A stretch of DNA of 64,000 nt from assembly GCF_001449115.1 (NCBI RefSeq), contig NZ_LAIJ01000010.1, positions 496,001-560,000 on the forward strand, written 5' to 3'. Numbering within the stretch: the first letter of the stretch is position 1; each line of letters begins with the position of its first letter. The translations under genes were made by a program, and so were the position numbers. Shown here one piece after another: positions 33,358 to 41,634 of this stretch. This stretch comes from Occallatibacter gabretensis. Lineage in GTDB: Bacteria; Acidobacteriota; Terriglobia; Terriglobales; Acidobacteriaceae. A model generated the notes under the pieces. The model had not been told where the DNA came from, searched no databases, and saw only the letters and a list, made by a program, of their open reading frames with translations.

Positions 33358-34095
33358 ATGCGGCTTGTTGCCCCGGGAAAAATCCTGTTCTTCGTTCTTC
33401 TGTTTCTCACGGCGGAGCAGATTTTCACTCAATCCCCGTCCCAGGCTGCCGAAAGCCCAAATTTTGTGAGCGCGAAAATTTCTCTCTATGAGTTTGGAAG
33501 GCGTCAATCGTCATGGCTAACGAATCACCCCGAACTGGCAACAGAGGTAGTTGTTACCAGATCACTGCTTCCATATAATCAACATGATAAAAACGTTAAT
33601 AGAAATTACCGGCTGAGCTATCCCACCCTCGACATATATTCCTCCGCGGGTGTGCCTCTCTATTTCAGCGATTCCTCTGAAGAAAATGTGAAGGTGATCG
33701 ATGCGCTTCCTCAGGTAATCCCTGAGCCGGACTTGAACCCTAAATATCAAGTCCGTCCTTCGCTGCGTGAAGTTCTAGCCATGGTTCCTGGTATTCTGCG
33801 CAGCGATTGGGCTACTCCGGCACAGATCGACTACACAATCTTTGTCGTTTCTTTTGACCGCACTAATGTCAGCGTCAGTCAGGCTACTAAAAAGGCCGTC
33901 CTACAACAGAATATGAATGCAAGCGGCCCGAAGATTCGAGCGATTCAAGAGCCCTGTGCGCACCCAGAAGATGGCCAAAAGATTGCTCTCGCCCATCAAG
34001 CTGCCAATCAGGCTCAGGAGGACGCTGTTGAACGGCTGAAGGCGCGGCTGAATGGGGCGAGGATTCGGGTGATTGAAGTTCGCCTGGTGCAGTGA
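33358..34095 (+). CDS. Hypothetical exported protein
   Basis: 245 aa; the start at 33358 has a good AGAGGAA site. A signal peptide spans residues 1-30 (ILFFVLLFLTAEQIF..QAAES). I recognise no family. Features: YPTLDIYSSAGVPLYFS, a TlpA/thiol-like wording but without CxxC; YTIFVVSFDRTNVSVSQ; a single Cys in EPCAHPEDG; a charged C-terminal helix. Base usage is more AT-rich than its neighbours. Flanked by a truncated repeat on the left and a 200-bp gap on the right, so it is possibly acquired. Confidence 0.6.
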   Translation: MRLVAPGKILFFVLLFLTAEQIFTQSPSQAAESPNFVSAKISLYEFGRRQSSWLTNHPELATEVVVTRSLLPYNQHDKNVNRNYRLSYPTLDIYSSAGVPLYFSDSSEENVKVIDALPQVIPEPDLNPKYQVRPSLREVLAMVPGILRSDWATPAQIDYTIFVVSFDRTNVSVSQATKKAVLQQNMNASGPKIRAIQEPCAHPEDGQKIALAHQAANQAQEDAVERLKARLNGARIRVIEVRLVQ

Positions 34096-34295
34096 GATTG
34101 TTACGGAATCGGTTGTTTGACAGTGGACAGAAAGCTGCCGTTTTATCCCCCGGCGGATTCGACTCACTCATCGTGCGCAGGGCCTTACTGGGCGTTCCCG
34201 AATTGGGGTGAAGACGAGTTTCTGTCCTGTTTTCAACGGGAATCTTTGGGGTGGGCGAGCGGGGCGATTTCGGCAGGTTAAAATTAGATGTACGG

Positions 34296-35051
34296 ATGAA
34301 CCTGACTTCTCCAGCGGCTGCCACGCAGGCTTCCCGCGCTGTGCGGGAGCAGGAGTTGCGGGCAGCGGAATCTCCGGCTGTTCTGGTACGCAATCTTGAA
34401 AAAACTTATGTGACTGCTCGTGGTGAGCTGACGCTTTTTCGCGCTTTGGACCTGGTGGTTGCGCCCGGGGAACTGATTGCAATTGTGGGCCAGTCCGGGA
34501 CAGGAAAAAGCACGCTCCTGCACATTCTTGGCGCGCTTGATGCGCCTTCCGCGGGAACTGTATACTGCGCGTCAACCAATATTGCGGAATTGAAATCGAA
34601 AGAGGCAGCTGCCTTTCGCAATCGCTCGATTGGGTATGTCTGGCAGTTTCATTACCTGTTGCCAGAGTTTACGGCGCAGGAGAACGTGGCGATGCCGCTG
34701 TTGGCGCGCGGCTTAACGAAACGGGATGCGATGGCGCAGGCGGCGAGCTGGTTAAGGGAAGTTGGCCTGGAGGAGCGCGCGGCGCATCGGCCGGGAGAGC
34801 TTTCGGGCGGTGAGCAGCAGCGCGTGGCGCTGGCTCGGGCGCTGGTGAACAATCCCCGTTTGCTGTTGGCGGATGAGCCGACGGGCGATCTGGATGAGAC
34901 GACGGCCGGGCAGATTTTCGATTTGATTCAACGGGTTCATGCCTCGCATGGGCTTACCTCAATCCTTGTAACCCACAACATGGAGCTTGCTGCCCGATGT
35001 ACCAGGACGCTTCGCCTGGAGGGCGGCCGGCTTATGGAAGTTCACCCTTAA
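34296..35051 (+). CDS. LolD/MacB-type ABC transporter ATP-binding protein
   Basis: 251 aa from the ATG at 34296. Walker A GQSGTGKST, Q-loop VWQFHYLLPEF, signature LSGGEQQRVALARALV, Walker B LLLADEPTGDLDE, switch His in VTHNMELAARC. The QFHYLLPEFTAQENV string is the LolD/MacB hallmark (the FtsE-LolD group usually reads FQFHHLLPEF; here WQ). Its permease partner is not adjacent; candidates are LolCE elsewhere or the ADOP permease at 60324. The 355-bp gap before clpC shows no other gene. Confidence 0.88.
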   Translation: MNLTSPAAATQASRAVREQELRAAESPAVLVRNLEKTYVTARGELTLFRALDLVVAPGELIAIVGQSGTGKSTLLHILGALDAPSAGTVYCASTNIAELKSKEAAAFRNRSIGYVWQFHYLLPEFTAQENVAMPLLARGLTKRDAMAQAASWLREVGLEERAAHRPGELSGGEQQRVALARALVNNPRLLLADEPTGDLDETTAGQIFDLIQRVHASHGLTSILVTHNMELAARCTRTLRLEGGRLMEVHP

Positions 35052-35406
35052 CACAACTGGACCAGACGCAACAAGACAGGGGAAGCCGGGTCCGCAGAGA
35101 GTAATGAAGCGTTCAGACCGCTGGATGAGTCTGAATGAATAACAACGCGCCAGGAAGGCTGCCGGCAGGATGGCAGATTTCCGACAGGATGGATGGGGCA
35201 GAGGGCGGATACAGAGCTCAAAGCCGGCGGAAAACCTTCCGCACCGTCTTAATTCGCTGTTCCGGAGCAGGAATTCTTTTTAGCTCGAGGCTCTGGGCGG
35301 CACTGTTTTTCACCGGGATTGAGGACGCAGAGGCTGATGCCGGTACTGGACGGTATTGAACTGGACAGCCATCTGGGCCGATAAGCCCGGCACAAGGGAG
35401 AACACC

Positions 35407-37872
35407 ATGTTCGAACGCTATACGGAGAAGGCGCGGCGCGTTATCTTCTTTGCGCGGTATGAGGCAAGCCAGTTTGGCTCGCCGTATATCGAGACGGAAC
35501 ACCTGCTGCTAGGCTTGCTGCGCGAAGACAAGCAGCTTACTAACCGCTTTTTACGTTCTCATGCCTCGGTGGAATCGATTCGGAAGCAAATCGAAGCACA
35601 TACGACGATCCGTGAAAAGGTTTCGACCTCGGTGGACCTGCCACTTTCCAACGAATGCAAGCGTGTGCTGGCGTACGCGGCTGAAGAGGCTGAGCGGCTG
35701 GGCCACAAGCATATTGGAACGGAACACTTGCTGCTGGGGTTGCTGAGGGAAGAGAAATGTTTTGCCTCAGAGATTCTGCAGGAGCGCGGGCTGAAGCTGG
35801 CGCAGATTCGCGATGAGCTGGCGCGCGTGACGCAGGAGAAGGCTCCTGCGCAGCAAAGGCAGCGTGAGTCGAGCTTACTGGCGGAGTTCAGCCGTGATCT
35901 GACGCAGGCGGCGATGGATACACAGCTTGATCCGCTTGTTGGACGGGATGGCGAGCTGGAGCGCGTGATTCAGATTCTGTGCCGGAGAACGAAGAACAAT
36001 CCTGTGCTGATTGGCGAGCCGGGCGTGGGTAAGACGGCGATTGTGGAAGGGCTGGCGCAGCGAATTTCAGATGGCGAGGTTCCGACTTTTCTGGCCGACA
36101 AGAAAGTGCTGGCACTGGATCTCTCGCTGATTGTGGCTGGCACGAAGTATCGCGGCCAGTTTGAAGAGCGGCTGAAGACGATCATGAAAGAGCTGATGGA
36201 GAATCAGAATTCCATTATCTTTATCGATGAGCTGCACACGCTGGTGGGCGCAGGTTCGGCGGAGGGTTCGCTGGATGCGGCGAACATTCTGAAGCCGGCG
36301 CTGAGCCGCGGCGAGATTCAGTGCATTGGCGCGACGACACCGGCTGAGTACCGCAAGTCGATTGAGAAGGATCGCTCGCTGGAGCGGCGCTTTCAGGCTG
36401 TGAAGGTTCCGCCACCGAATGAGGCGGATGCGATCAAGATCATCATGGGCATCAAGGACCGCTATGAGAAGTTTCATGCGGTGAGCTATACGGATGCGGC
36501 GATTGAGTTCGCGGTGTCGCACTCGAATCGATATATTCCGGACCGGTTTTTGCCGGATAAGGCGATTGACCTGATTGATGAGGCCGGCGCGCGAGTGAAG
36601 CTGCGTCAGACTTCGTTGCCGGAGGAGATTACCGAGGTTCAGAAGCGGATCAAGTTTATTGTGCACCGCATGGACTCGGCGATTGCGAACCACGAGTTTG
36701 AGAAGGCGCGGTTCTACTCCGATGAGGAACGCAAGGAGCGCGAGAATCTGCGTGCGCTGCGCGATAAGTACCACCTGGATGACTCGGCTGCCGGAATTGT
36801 GGGGCGCGAGGATATTGAGGATGTGGTGAGCCGGTGGACAGGCGTGCCGGTGACCAGCATCAAGGAAGAAGAGACGCAAAAGCTGCTGCGCGTGGAAGAA
36901 GAATTACACAAGCGCGTGATTTCGCAGGAGAAGGCGATTTCAGCGCTGGCGCGGGCGATCCGCAGGTCACGTGCGGGGCTGAAGTCGCCGGCGCGGCCGA
37001 TTGGTTCGTTCCTGTTTCTGGGACCGACGGGTGTGGGCAAAACAGAGATGGCGCGCACACTTGCGCAGTTTCTGTTTGGCTCAGACAAGGCGCTGATCCG
37101 CTTCGACATGTCGGAGTTTATGGAGAAGCATTCAGTGTCGAAGCTGATTGGTTCGCCTCCGGGGTATGTGGGCTATGAGGAGGGCGGTCAGCTTACGGAG
37201 CGCGTGAAGCGTTCGCCTTATTCCGTGGTGTTGCTGGATGAGATAGAGAAGGCGCATCCGGATGTGTTCAATCTGCTGCTGCAGGTCTTTGAAGACGGGC
37301 AGTTGACGGATGGGCTGGGGAATACGGTCGACTTCAAGAACACGATTCTCATCATGACGTCGAATATTGGCGCGCGGCACTTGCAGAAGAAGCAGGGACT
37401 GGGCTTCCAGAGCGAGCGTGACGACCTGGTGACGGAGAAGGTTGAGGAACTGGTCAAGCAGGAGGTCAAGAAGACCTTCAATCCGGAGTTTTTGAACAGA
37501 CTGGACGAGATCATTCTGTTCCAGTCGCTCTCGGATGGAGACCTGATCCAGATCGTGGAGCTGCTGGTGCAACAACTGAACTCGAACCTGGCGCAGAAGG
37601 CGATTACGATTTCTGTGACAGAAGATGCGAAGAAGTGGATTCTGGACAAGACGCTGGCAGACCGCAGCTACGGGGCACGGCCTCTGCGGCGGGCGCTGCA
37701 GCGTTATGTGGAGGATCCTCTTTCAGAGGCTCTGATTGCGGGGCAGATTGCAGACCGGCCAGCATTCCTTGAGGTGTATCTGGACAACAACCAGCTGTTC
37801 TATCGTCCGGTAAGCCGGGATGATTCCGGAGTCGAAGAGAAGTCCGCTGGCGTATTGTTATACAGCGCGTAA
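35407..37872 (+). CDS. clpC: ATP-dependent Clp protease ATP-binding subunit ClpC
   Basis: 821 aa from the ATG at 35407 (GGGAGA upstream). Two Clp-N repeats (residues 1-145), NBD1 with Walker A GEPGVGKT at 203-210 and Walker [11 protein letters not shown], a UVR-like middle segment ([17 protein letters not shown]), NBD2 with GPTGVGKTE and [12 protein letters not shown], and a C-terminal D2-small domain. The LGF tripeptide in [10 protein letters not shown] is the ClpP-docking loop, so it works as a protease unfoldase rather than a ClpB disaggregase. It ends in an intrinsic terminator. Confidence 0.95.
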   Translation: MFERYTEKARRVIFFARYEASQFGSPYIETEHLLLGLLREDKQLTNRFLRSHASVESIRKQIEAHTTIREKVSTSVDLPLSNECKRVLAYAAEEAERLGHKHIGTEHLLLGLLREEKCFASEILQERGLKLAQIRDELARVTQEKAPAQQRQRESSLLAEFSRDLTQAAMDTQLDPLVGRDGELERVIQILCRRTKNNPVLIGEPGVGKTAIVEGLAQRISDGEVPTFLADKKVLALDLSLIVAGTKYRGQFEERLKTIMKELMENQNSIIFIDELHTLVGAGSAEGSLDAANILKPALSRGEIQCIGATTPAEYRKSIEKDRSLERRFQAVKVPPPNEADAIKIIMGIKDRYEKFHAVSYTDAAIEFAVSHSNRYIPDRFLPDKAIDLIDEAGARVKLRQTSLPEEITEVQKRIKFIVHRMDSAIANHEFEKARFYSDEERKERENLRALRDKYHLDDSAAGIVGREDIEDVVSRWTGVPVTSIKEEETQKLLRVEEELHKRVISQEKAISALARAIRRSRAGLKSPARPIGSFLFLGPTGVGKTEMARTLAQFLFGSDKALIRFDMSEFMEKHSVSKLIGSPPGYVGYEEGGQLTERVKRSPYSVVLLDEIEKAHPDVFNLLLQVFEDGQLTDGLGNTVDFKNTILIMTSNIGARHLQKKQGLGFQSERDDLVTEKVEELVKQEVKKTFNPEFLNRLDEIILFQSLSDGDLIQIVELLVQQLNSNLAQKAITISVTEDAKKWILDKTLADRSYGARPLRRALQRYVEDPLSEALIAGQIADRPAFLEVYLDNNQLFYRPVSRDDSGVEEKSAGVLLYSA

Positions 37873-37892
37873 GACTCGACGAGAAACAAAGA

Positions 37893-37924
37893 AAAGCCCT
37901 CGGGAAACCGGGGGCTTTTTGTTG
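37893..37924 (+). terminator. Intrinsic terminator after clpC
   Basis: AAAGCCCTCGG, AAA, CCGGGGGCTTTTT then GTTGTTG; GC stem followed by a T5 run, about 20 bp after the clpC stop. Confidence 0.85.
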
Positions 37925-37989
37925 TTGTAGGCTGATTCTATTCCTGACATGGCCGGACGGGCTCGACCAGGACGGCTTGAGAGCGAGAG

Positions 37990-39921
37990 ATGAGACGATA
38001 CGCGATTCTTGCGGTGATTGCTTCTGTATGCGGAGTGGCTGCGGTGGCGCAGCAGGGCAGTTCGCAAAACGGGCTGCCTGCCGATCAACTGATGCCGGAC
38101 TTTAAGGCTCCTGTGGTGGAGCGCGATTACGTGAAGCGCGTGGAGATGATTCCGATGCGCGACGGCGTGAAGCTGTACACGGTGATTGTGATTCCCAAGG
38201 ACGCGAAGGGTGTGCCGATTGTGATGACGCGGACATGCTACAACGCGGCTGCGCGCGCGGAGAGAGCCGACAGTCCAAAGATGATTGAGACGCTGCCGCT
38301 GAGCGATGAGGTGTTTGTGAAGGCGGGCTACATTCGCGTGTACCAGGATGTGCGCGGCAAGTATGGCTCAGAGGGGCCGTACGTTATGACGCCGCCGCCG
38401 GTGAACTCGGGTTACAACCCGACGGGCGCTGATGATACGACAGATGCGTGGGACACGATTGACTGGCTGGTGAAGAATGTGCCGGAGTCCAATGGGCGCG
38501 TGGGTATGATTGGCTCAAGCTATGAAGGCTTTACGGTGGTGATGGCGCTGTTGAATCCACACCCCGCGTTGAAGGTGGCTGCACCGGAGAGCCCGATGGT
38601 GGATGGCTGGATGGGCGATGACTGGTTTCATTACGGCGCGTTCCGGCAGCCGAATATTGACTACGCGCTGGGACAGACGACAAAGCGCGGCGCGGGCGCG
38701 CATGTGCCGCACCCGAACACGGATGATTACACGGGTTTGCTGGAGGCGGGAAGCGCGGCGGATTTTATGCATTTGCTGGGCGCGGACCAACTGCCTTTTA
38801 TGAAAGTGGTGATGGACCATCCGGCGTATGACGGGTTTTGGCAGAGCCAGGCGTTGGATAAGCTGATTGCCAAGCAGAAGCTGACGGTGCCGACAATGTG
38901 GGAGCAGGGGCTGTGGGATCAGGAAGATATGTGGGGAGCGAACCACAGCTATCGCGCACTGAAGGCAAACGGTACGCAGGACAAGATGAACCACCTGGTG
39001 ATGGGCCCGTGGTTTCATAGCCAGGTGAACAGGCCGGGGCGCTCGATTGGGCCGCTGACATGGGCGACGGATACGACGGAGCAATGGCGGAGCGATGTGC
39101 TGCTACCGTTCTTCAATCAATATTTGAAGCCGGGTTCTCCGAATGCGGAGACACCGAATGTTTGGATCTACGACACGGGGCGGGATAAGTGGGATACGCC
39201 GAAAGTGTTTCCGGTGAGCTGCGAGAAGGGCTGCCCGGAGAAGACGAAGGCGCTTTATCTGGGCGCGAATGGGAAGCTTTCGTTTACGGCTCCTACGGCG
39301 GAAGATGCGAAGTTTGATGAGTATGTTTCTGATCCTGCGAAGCCGGTGCCGTATCGTCCACGGCCTGTGAGTGGCGGGCCTGGCTGGCAGACGTGGCTGG
39401 TGACGGATCAGCGCTTTGTGGATGGGCGGCCGGATGTGGTGACGTATGTTTCCGAACCGCTGAAGGAGCCGATGAAGCTTTCTGGCGAGCCGATGGTGCA
39501 TCTGGTGGCTTCGACCAGTGGAACGGATTCTGACTGGGTGGTGAAGATTATCGACGCGCAGCCTGAAGTCTCGATTCCACCAACGGATATGAACGGGTAC
39601 GAGTTGCCGCTGGCGACGGATATTTTTCGCGGGCGCTACCGGACGAGCTTTGAGCATCCGCAGGCGATTGAGGCAAATGTGCCGCTGGAGTATTCATTTG
39701 CGCTGCCGATGATCAACCACACGTTTGAGCCGGGGCATCGGATCATGGTGCAGGTGCAATCGACGCTGTTTCCGCTGTATGACCGCAATCCGCAGACATT
39801 TGTGCCGAATATCTTCAAGGCAGAGCCGAAGGATTATCAGAAGGTGACGCAGAGGGTTTGGCATATGCCGGGGAATGCGAGCTTCATTAGCCTTCCGGTG
39901 GCGGCTGTGGATGGAAAATAG
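37990..39921 (+). CDS. Exported alpha-amino acid ester hydrolase (S15/CocE-NonD family)
   Basis: 643 aa with a signal peptide (residues 1-21, ending AAVAQQ). Nucleophile Ser177 in GSSYEGFTVVMALL; YQDVRGKYGSEGPYVM carries the oxyanion Tyr/Arg region, and DDTTDAWDTIDWLVKNVPE the acidic cluster that binds the substrate amino group. SPMVDGWMGDDWFHYGAFRQ and WEQGLWDQEDMWGA match Xanthomonas/Acetobacter alpha-amino acid ester hydrolases, which make or cleave beta-lactam antibiotics. A jelly-roll domain ends ...VQSTLFPLYDRNPQ. The natural role is likely hydrolysis of amino acid esters or beta-lactams in the periplasm. Confidence 0.9.
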   Translation: MRRYAILAVIASVCGVAAVAQQGSSQNGLPADQLMPDFKAPVVERDYVKRVEMIPMRDGVKLYTVIVIPKDAKGVPIVMTRTCYNAAARAERADSPKMIETLPLSDEVFVKAGYIRVYQDVRGKYGSEGPYVMTPPPVNSGYNPTGADDTTDAWDTIDWLVKNVPESNGRVGMIGSSYEGFTVVMALLNPHPALKVAAPESPMVDGWMGDDWFHYGAFRQPNIDYALGQTTKRGAGAHVPHPNTDDYTGLLEAGSAADFMHLLGADQLPFMKVVMDHPAYDGFWQSQALDKLIAKQKLTVPTMWEQGLWDQEDMWGANHSYRALKANGTQDKMNHLVMGPWFHSQVNRPGRSIGPLTWATDTTEQWRSDVLLPFFNQYLKPGSPNAETPNVWIYDTGRDKWDTPKVFPVSCEKGCPEKTKALYLGANGKLSFTAPTAEDAKFDEYVSDPAKPVPYRPRPVSGGPGWQTWLVTDQRFVDGRPDVVTYVSEPLKEPMKLSGEPMVHLVASTSGTDSDWVVKIIDAQPEVSIPPTDMNGYELPLATDIFRGRYRTSFEHPQAIEANVPLEYSFALPMINHTFEPGHRIMVQVQSTLFPLYDRNPQTFVPNIFKAEPKDYQKVTQRVWHMPGNASFISLPVAAVDGK

Positions 39922-39943
39922 TCAGGGTTCTGGTTTGGAGTGC

Positions 39944-39970
39944 AAAGGGCGCCGAGATGGCGCCTTTTGT
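39944..39970 (+). terminator. Intrinsic terminator after the ester hydrolase
   Basis: AAAGGGCGCC, GAGAT, GGCGCCTTTTGT: a compact GC hairpin with T tract 20 bp after the stop at 39921. On the minus strand it could also end the small ORF at 39993-40133. Confidence 0.75.
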
Positions 39971-39992
39971 GTTTGTGGAGAGTGTTGGCAGG

Positions 39993-40133
39993 TCAGGATT
40001 CTTTGCGTTCGGGCTGCCATTGATCGCTCGGGTCACGGTCGAGGCGGTCATGATATTGCTCCGGCTGCTCGCGACGCTGTTCCTGCTGGCGGCGCCATTC
40101 TTGTTCTTCGCGTTCTTCCCGGCCGTCGCTCAT
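39993..40133 (-). CDS. Possible 46-aa highly charged small protein
   Basis: From the ATG at 40133, with GGGGAGA about eight bases upstream, runs a 46-residue frame rich in Glu, Arg and Gln (MSDGREEREEQEWRRQQEQR, then REQPEQYHDRLDRDPSDQW). It fills the divergent gap before the aminotransferase and ends near a bidirectional hairpin. The composition suggests a single charged helix. No family is recognised. The strong ribosome-binding site and acceptable context support it; absence of homologues would argue against. Confidence 0.45.
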   Translation of the reverse strand: MSDGREEREEQEWRRQQEQRREQPEQYHDRLDRDPSDQWQPERKES

Positions 40134-40224
40134 GGTCGGTCTCCCCATGTCCAGTGTAAGCCAGGCTCGCTCTGAGCGGCAGCGATGCCTTAGCATGGGA
40201 AACAACTTCTTCGAGAGGTACATG

Positions 40225-41583
40225 ATGAGCGACACGCCGACTTCTACTGAATTAACTCCTGAACAGATTTCCAGCCTGACGCGCCAGACGAACTATGGGA
40301 CGTGGCGATTCCAGAAGACGTGGAAACCGCTGCCGGTGATGGATGCTGAAGGATGCTGGTTTACGGATGGGGCGGGGAAGAAGTATCTCGATTTTTCTTC
40401 GCAGCTGATGTGCGTGAATCTGGGGCATAAGAATCCGCGCGTGGTGGAGTCGATTGCCGAGCAGGCGCGGGAACTGGCGTTTGTGGGGCCGGTGTATGCG
40501 ACGCGGGCGCGGGCGCGGCTGAGCCAGAAGCTGCTGGAGGTGTTGCCGGAGGGGCTGAACAAGTTCTTTTTTGCGACGAGCGGCACGGAGGCGAATGAGG
40601 CGGCCTTCAAGATTGCGCGTATGGTGACGGGGAAGACGAAGATTATTTCGCGATACCGGTCGTATCACGGATCGACGATGGGAACGATTGCGGCGACGGG
40701 CGATCCGCGGCGGTGGGCTATGGAGCCGGGCGGCAAGGGCGGCGGGGTGGTATTTGCGCCAGAGACGAATTGTTATGACTGCCCGATCAAACATACGTAT
40801 CCGAATTGCAACATCGCTTGCGCTGATTACATTGAGCACATGATTCGCAATGAAAGCGATGTTGCGGCGATTATCGTGGAGCCGGTGGTGGGAACGAATG
40901 GCGTGCTGGTGCCTCCGCCGGAGTATTTTCCGAAGCTGCGTGAGATTTGCGACCGGCATGGCGTGTTGCTGATTGCCGATGAGGTGATGGCGGGTTGGGG
41001 ACGGACTGGGAAGTGGTTCTCAATGGATCACTGGGGGGTGAAGCCGGACATCCTGGTGACGGCGAAGGGAATTACGTCCGCTTATGTGCCGCTGGGGTTG
41101 TGCGCGACGACGAAGAAGATTGCGGAGTACTTCGAGGATCATTATTTTTCACATGGGCACACGTATGAGGCGCATCCGCTGACGCTGGGGCCGGCGGTGG
41201 CGACGATTGAGGAGATGCAGCGGTTGAAGCTGGTGGAGCGCGCGGCGGAGATGGAGCCGTATGTGCGCGAGAAGCTGATGGCGCTGAAGGAAAAGCATCC
41301 TTCGATTGGCGATGTACGCGGGTTGGGGCTGTTCTTTGCGGTGGAGTTGGTGAAGAATCGCAAGACGAAGCAGCCGTTCAACACGATGCGTGACAAGGTG
41401 GAAGGCAAGGCGCTGGTGGTGGACCAGATTGCGGCGAAGATGATGGCGGATGGTGTGACAATTCAGGCGTGGGTGAGCCATTTTGTAATTGCGCCGCCGC
41501 TGATTGTGACGAAAGAAGAGCTGGATCTCGGCATCGACGTGTTGGATCGGCATCTGGCGATTGCGGATGCGTTGGTGGAGTAA
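40225..41583 (+). CDS. Class III PLP-dependent aminotransferase
   Basis: 452 aa from the ATG at 40225 (GAGAGG six bases upstream). PLP features: FFATSGTEANEAAFKIAR, SRYRSYHGSTMGT, the Asp in LLIADEVMAGWGRTG, and the Schiff-base Lys in ILVTAKGITSAYVPLG. A short Cys-rich loop (CYDCPIKHTYPNCNIAC) is unusual for the family and may bind metal or form disulfides. The best match in kind is omega-aminotransferases such as taurine- or beta-alanine-pyruvate types. The gene stands alone between two divergent or convergent neighbours. Confidence 0.88.
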   Translation: MSDTPTSTELTPEQISSLTRQTNYGTWRFQKTWKPLPVMDAEGCWFTDGAGKKYLDFSSQLMCVNLGHKNPRVVESIAEQARELAFVGPVYATRARARLSQKLLEVLPEGLNKFFFATSGTEANEAAFKIARMVTGKTKIISRYRSYHGSTMGTIAATGDPRRWAMEPGGKGGGVVFAPETNCYDCPIKHTYPNCNIACADYIEHMIRNESDVAAIIVEPVVGTNGVLVPPPEYFPKLREICDRHGVLLIADEVMAGWGRTGKWFSMDHWGVKPDILVTAKGITSAYVPLGLCATTKKIAEYFEDHYFSHGHTYEAHPLTLGPAVATIEEMQRLKLVERAAEMEPYVREKLMALKEKHPSIGDVRGLGLFFAVELVKNRKTKQPFNTMRDKVEGKALVVDQIAAKMMADGVTIQAWVSHFVIAPPLIVTKEELDLGIDVLDRHLAIADALVE

Positions 41584-41588
41584 GGAAT

Positions 41589-41615
41589 CGGCGCGGAAAG
41601 AGTTCTTCCGCGCCT
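41589..41615. terminator. Hairpin between convergent aminotransferase and NHL-repeat genes
   Basis: GGCGCGGAA / TTCCGCGCC arms around AGAGTTC, between the stops at 41583 and 41635. T tracts are weak on both strands. Confidence 0.55.
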
Positions 41616-41634
41616 TAAATGTTAGTTGAGGCAG

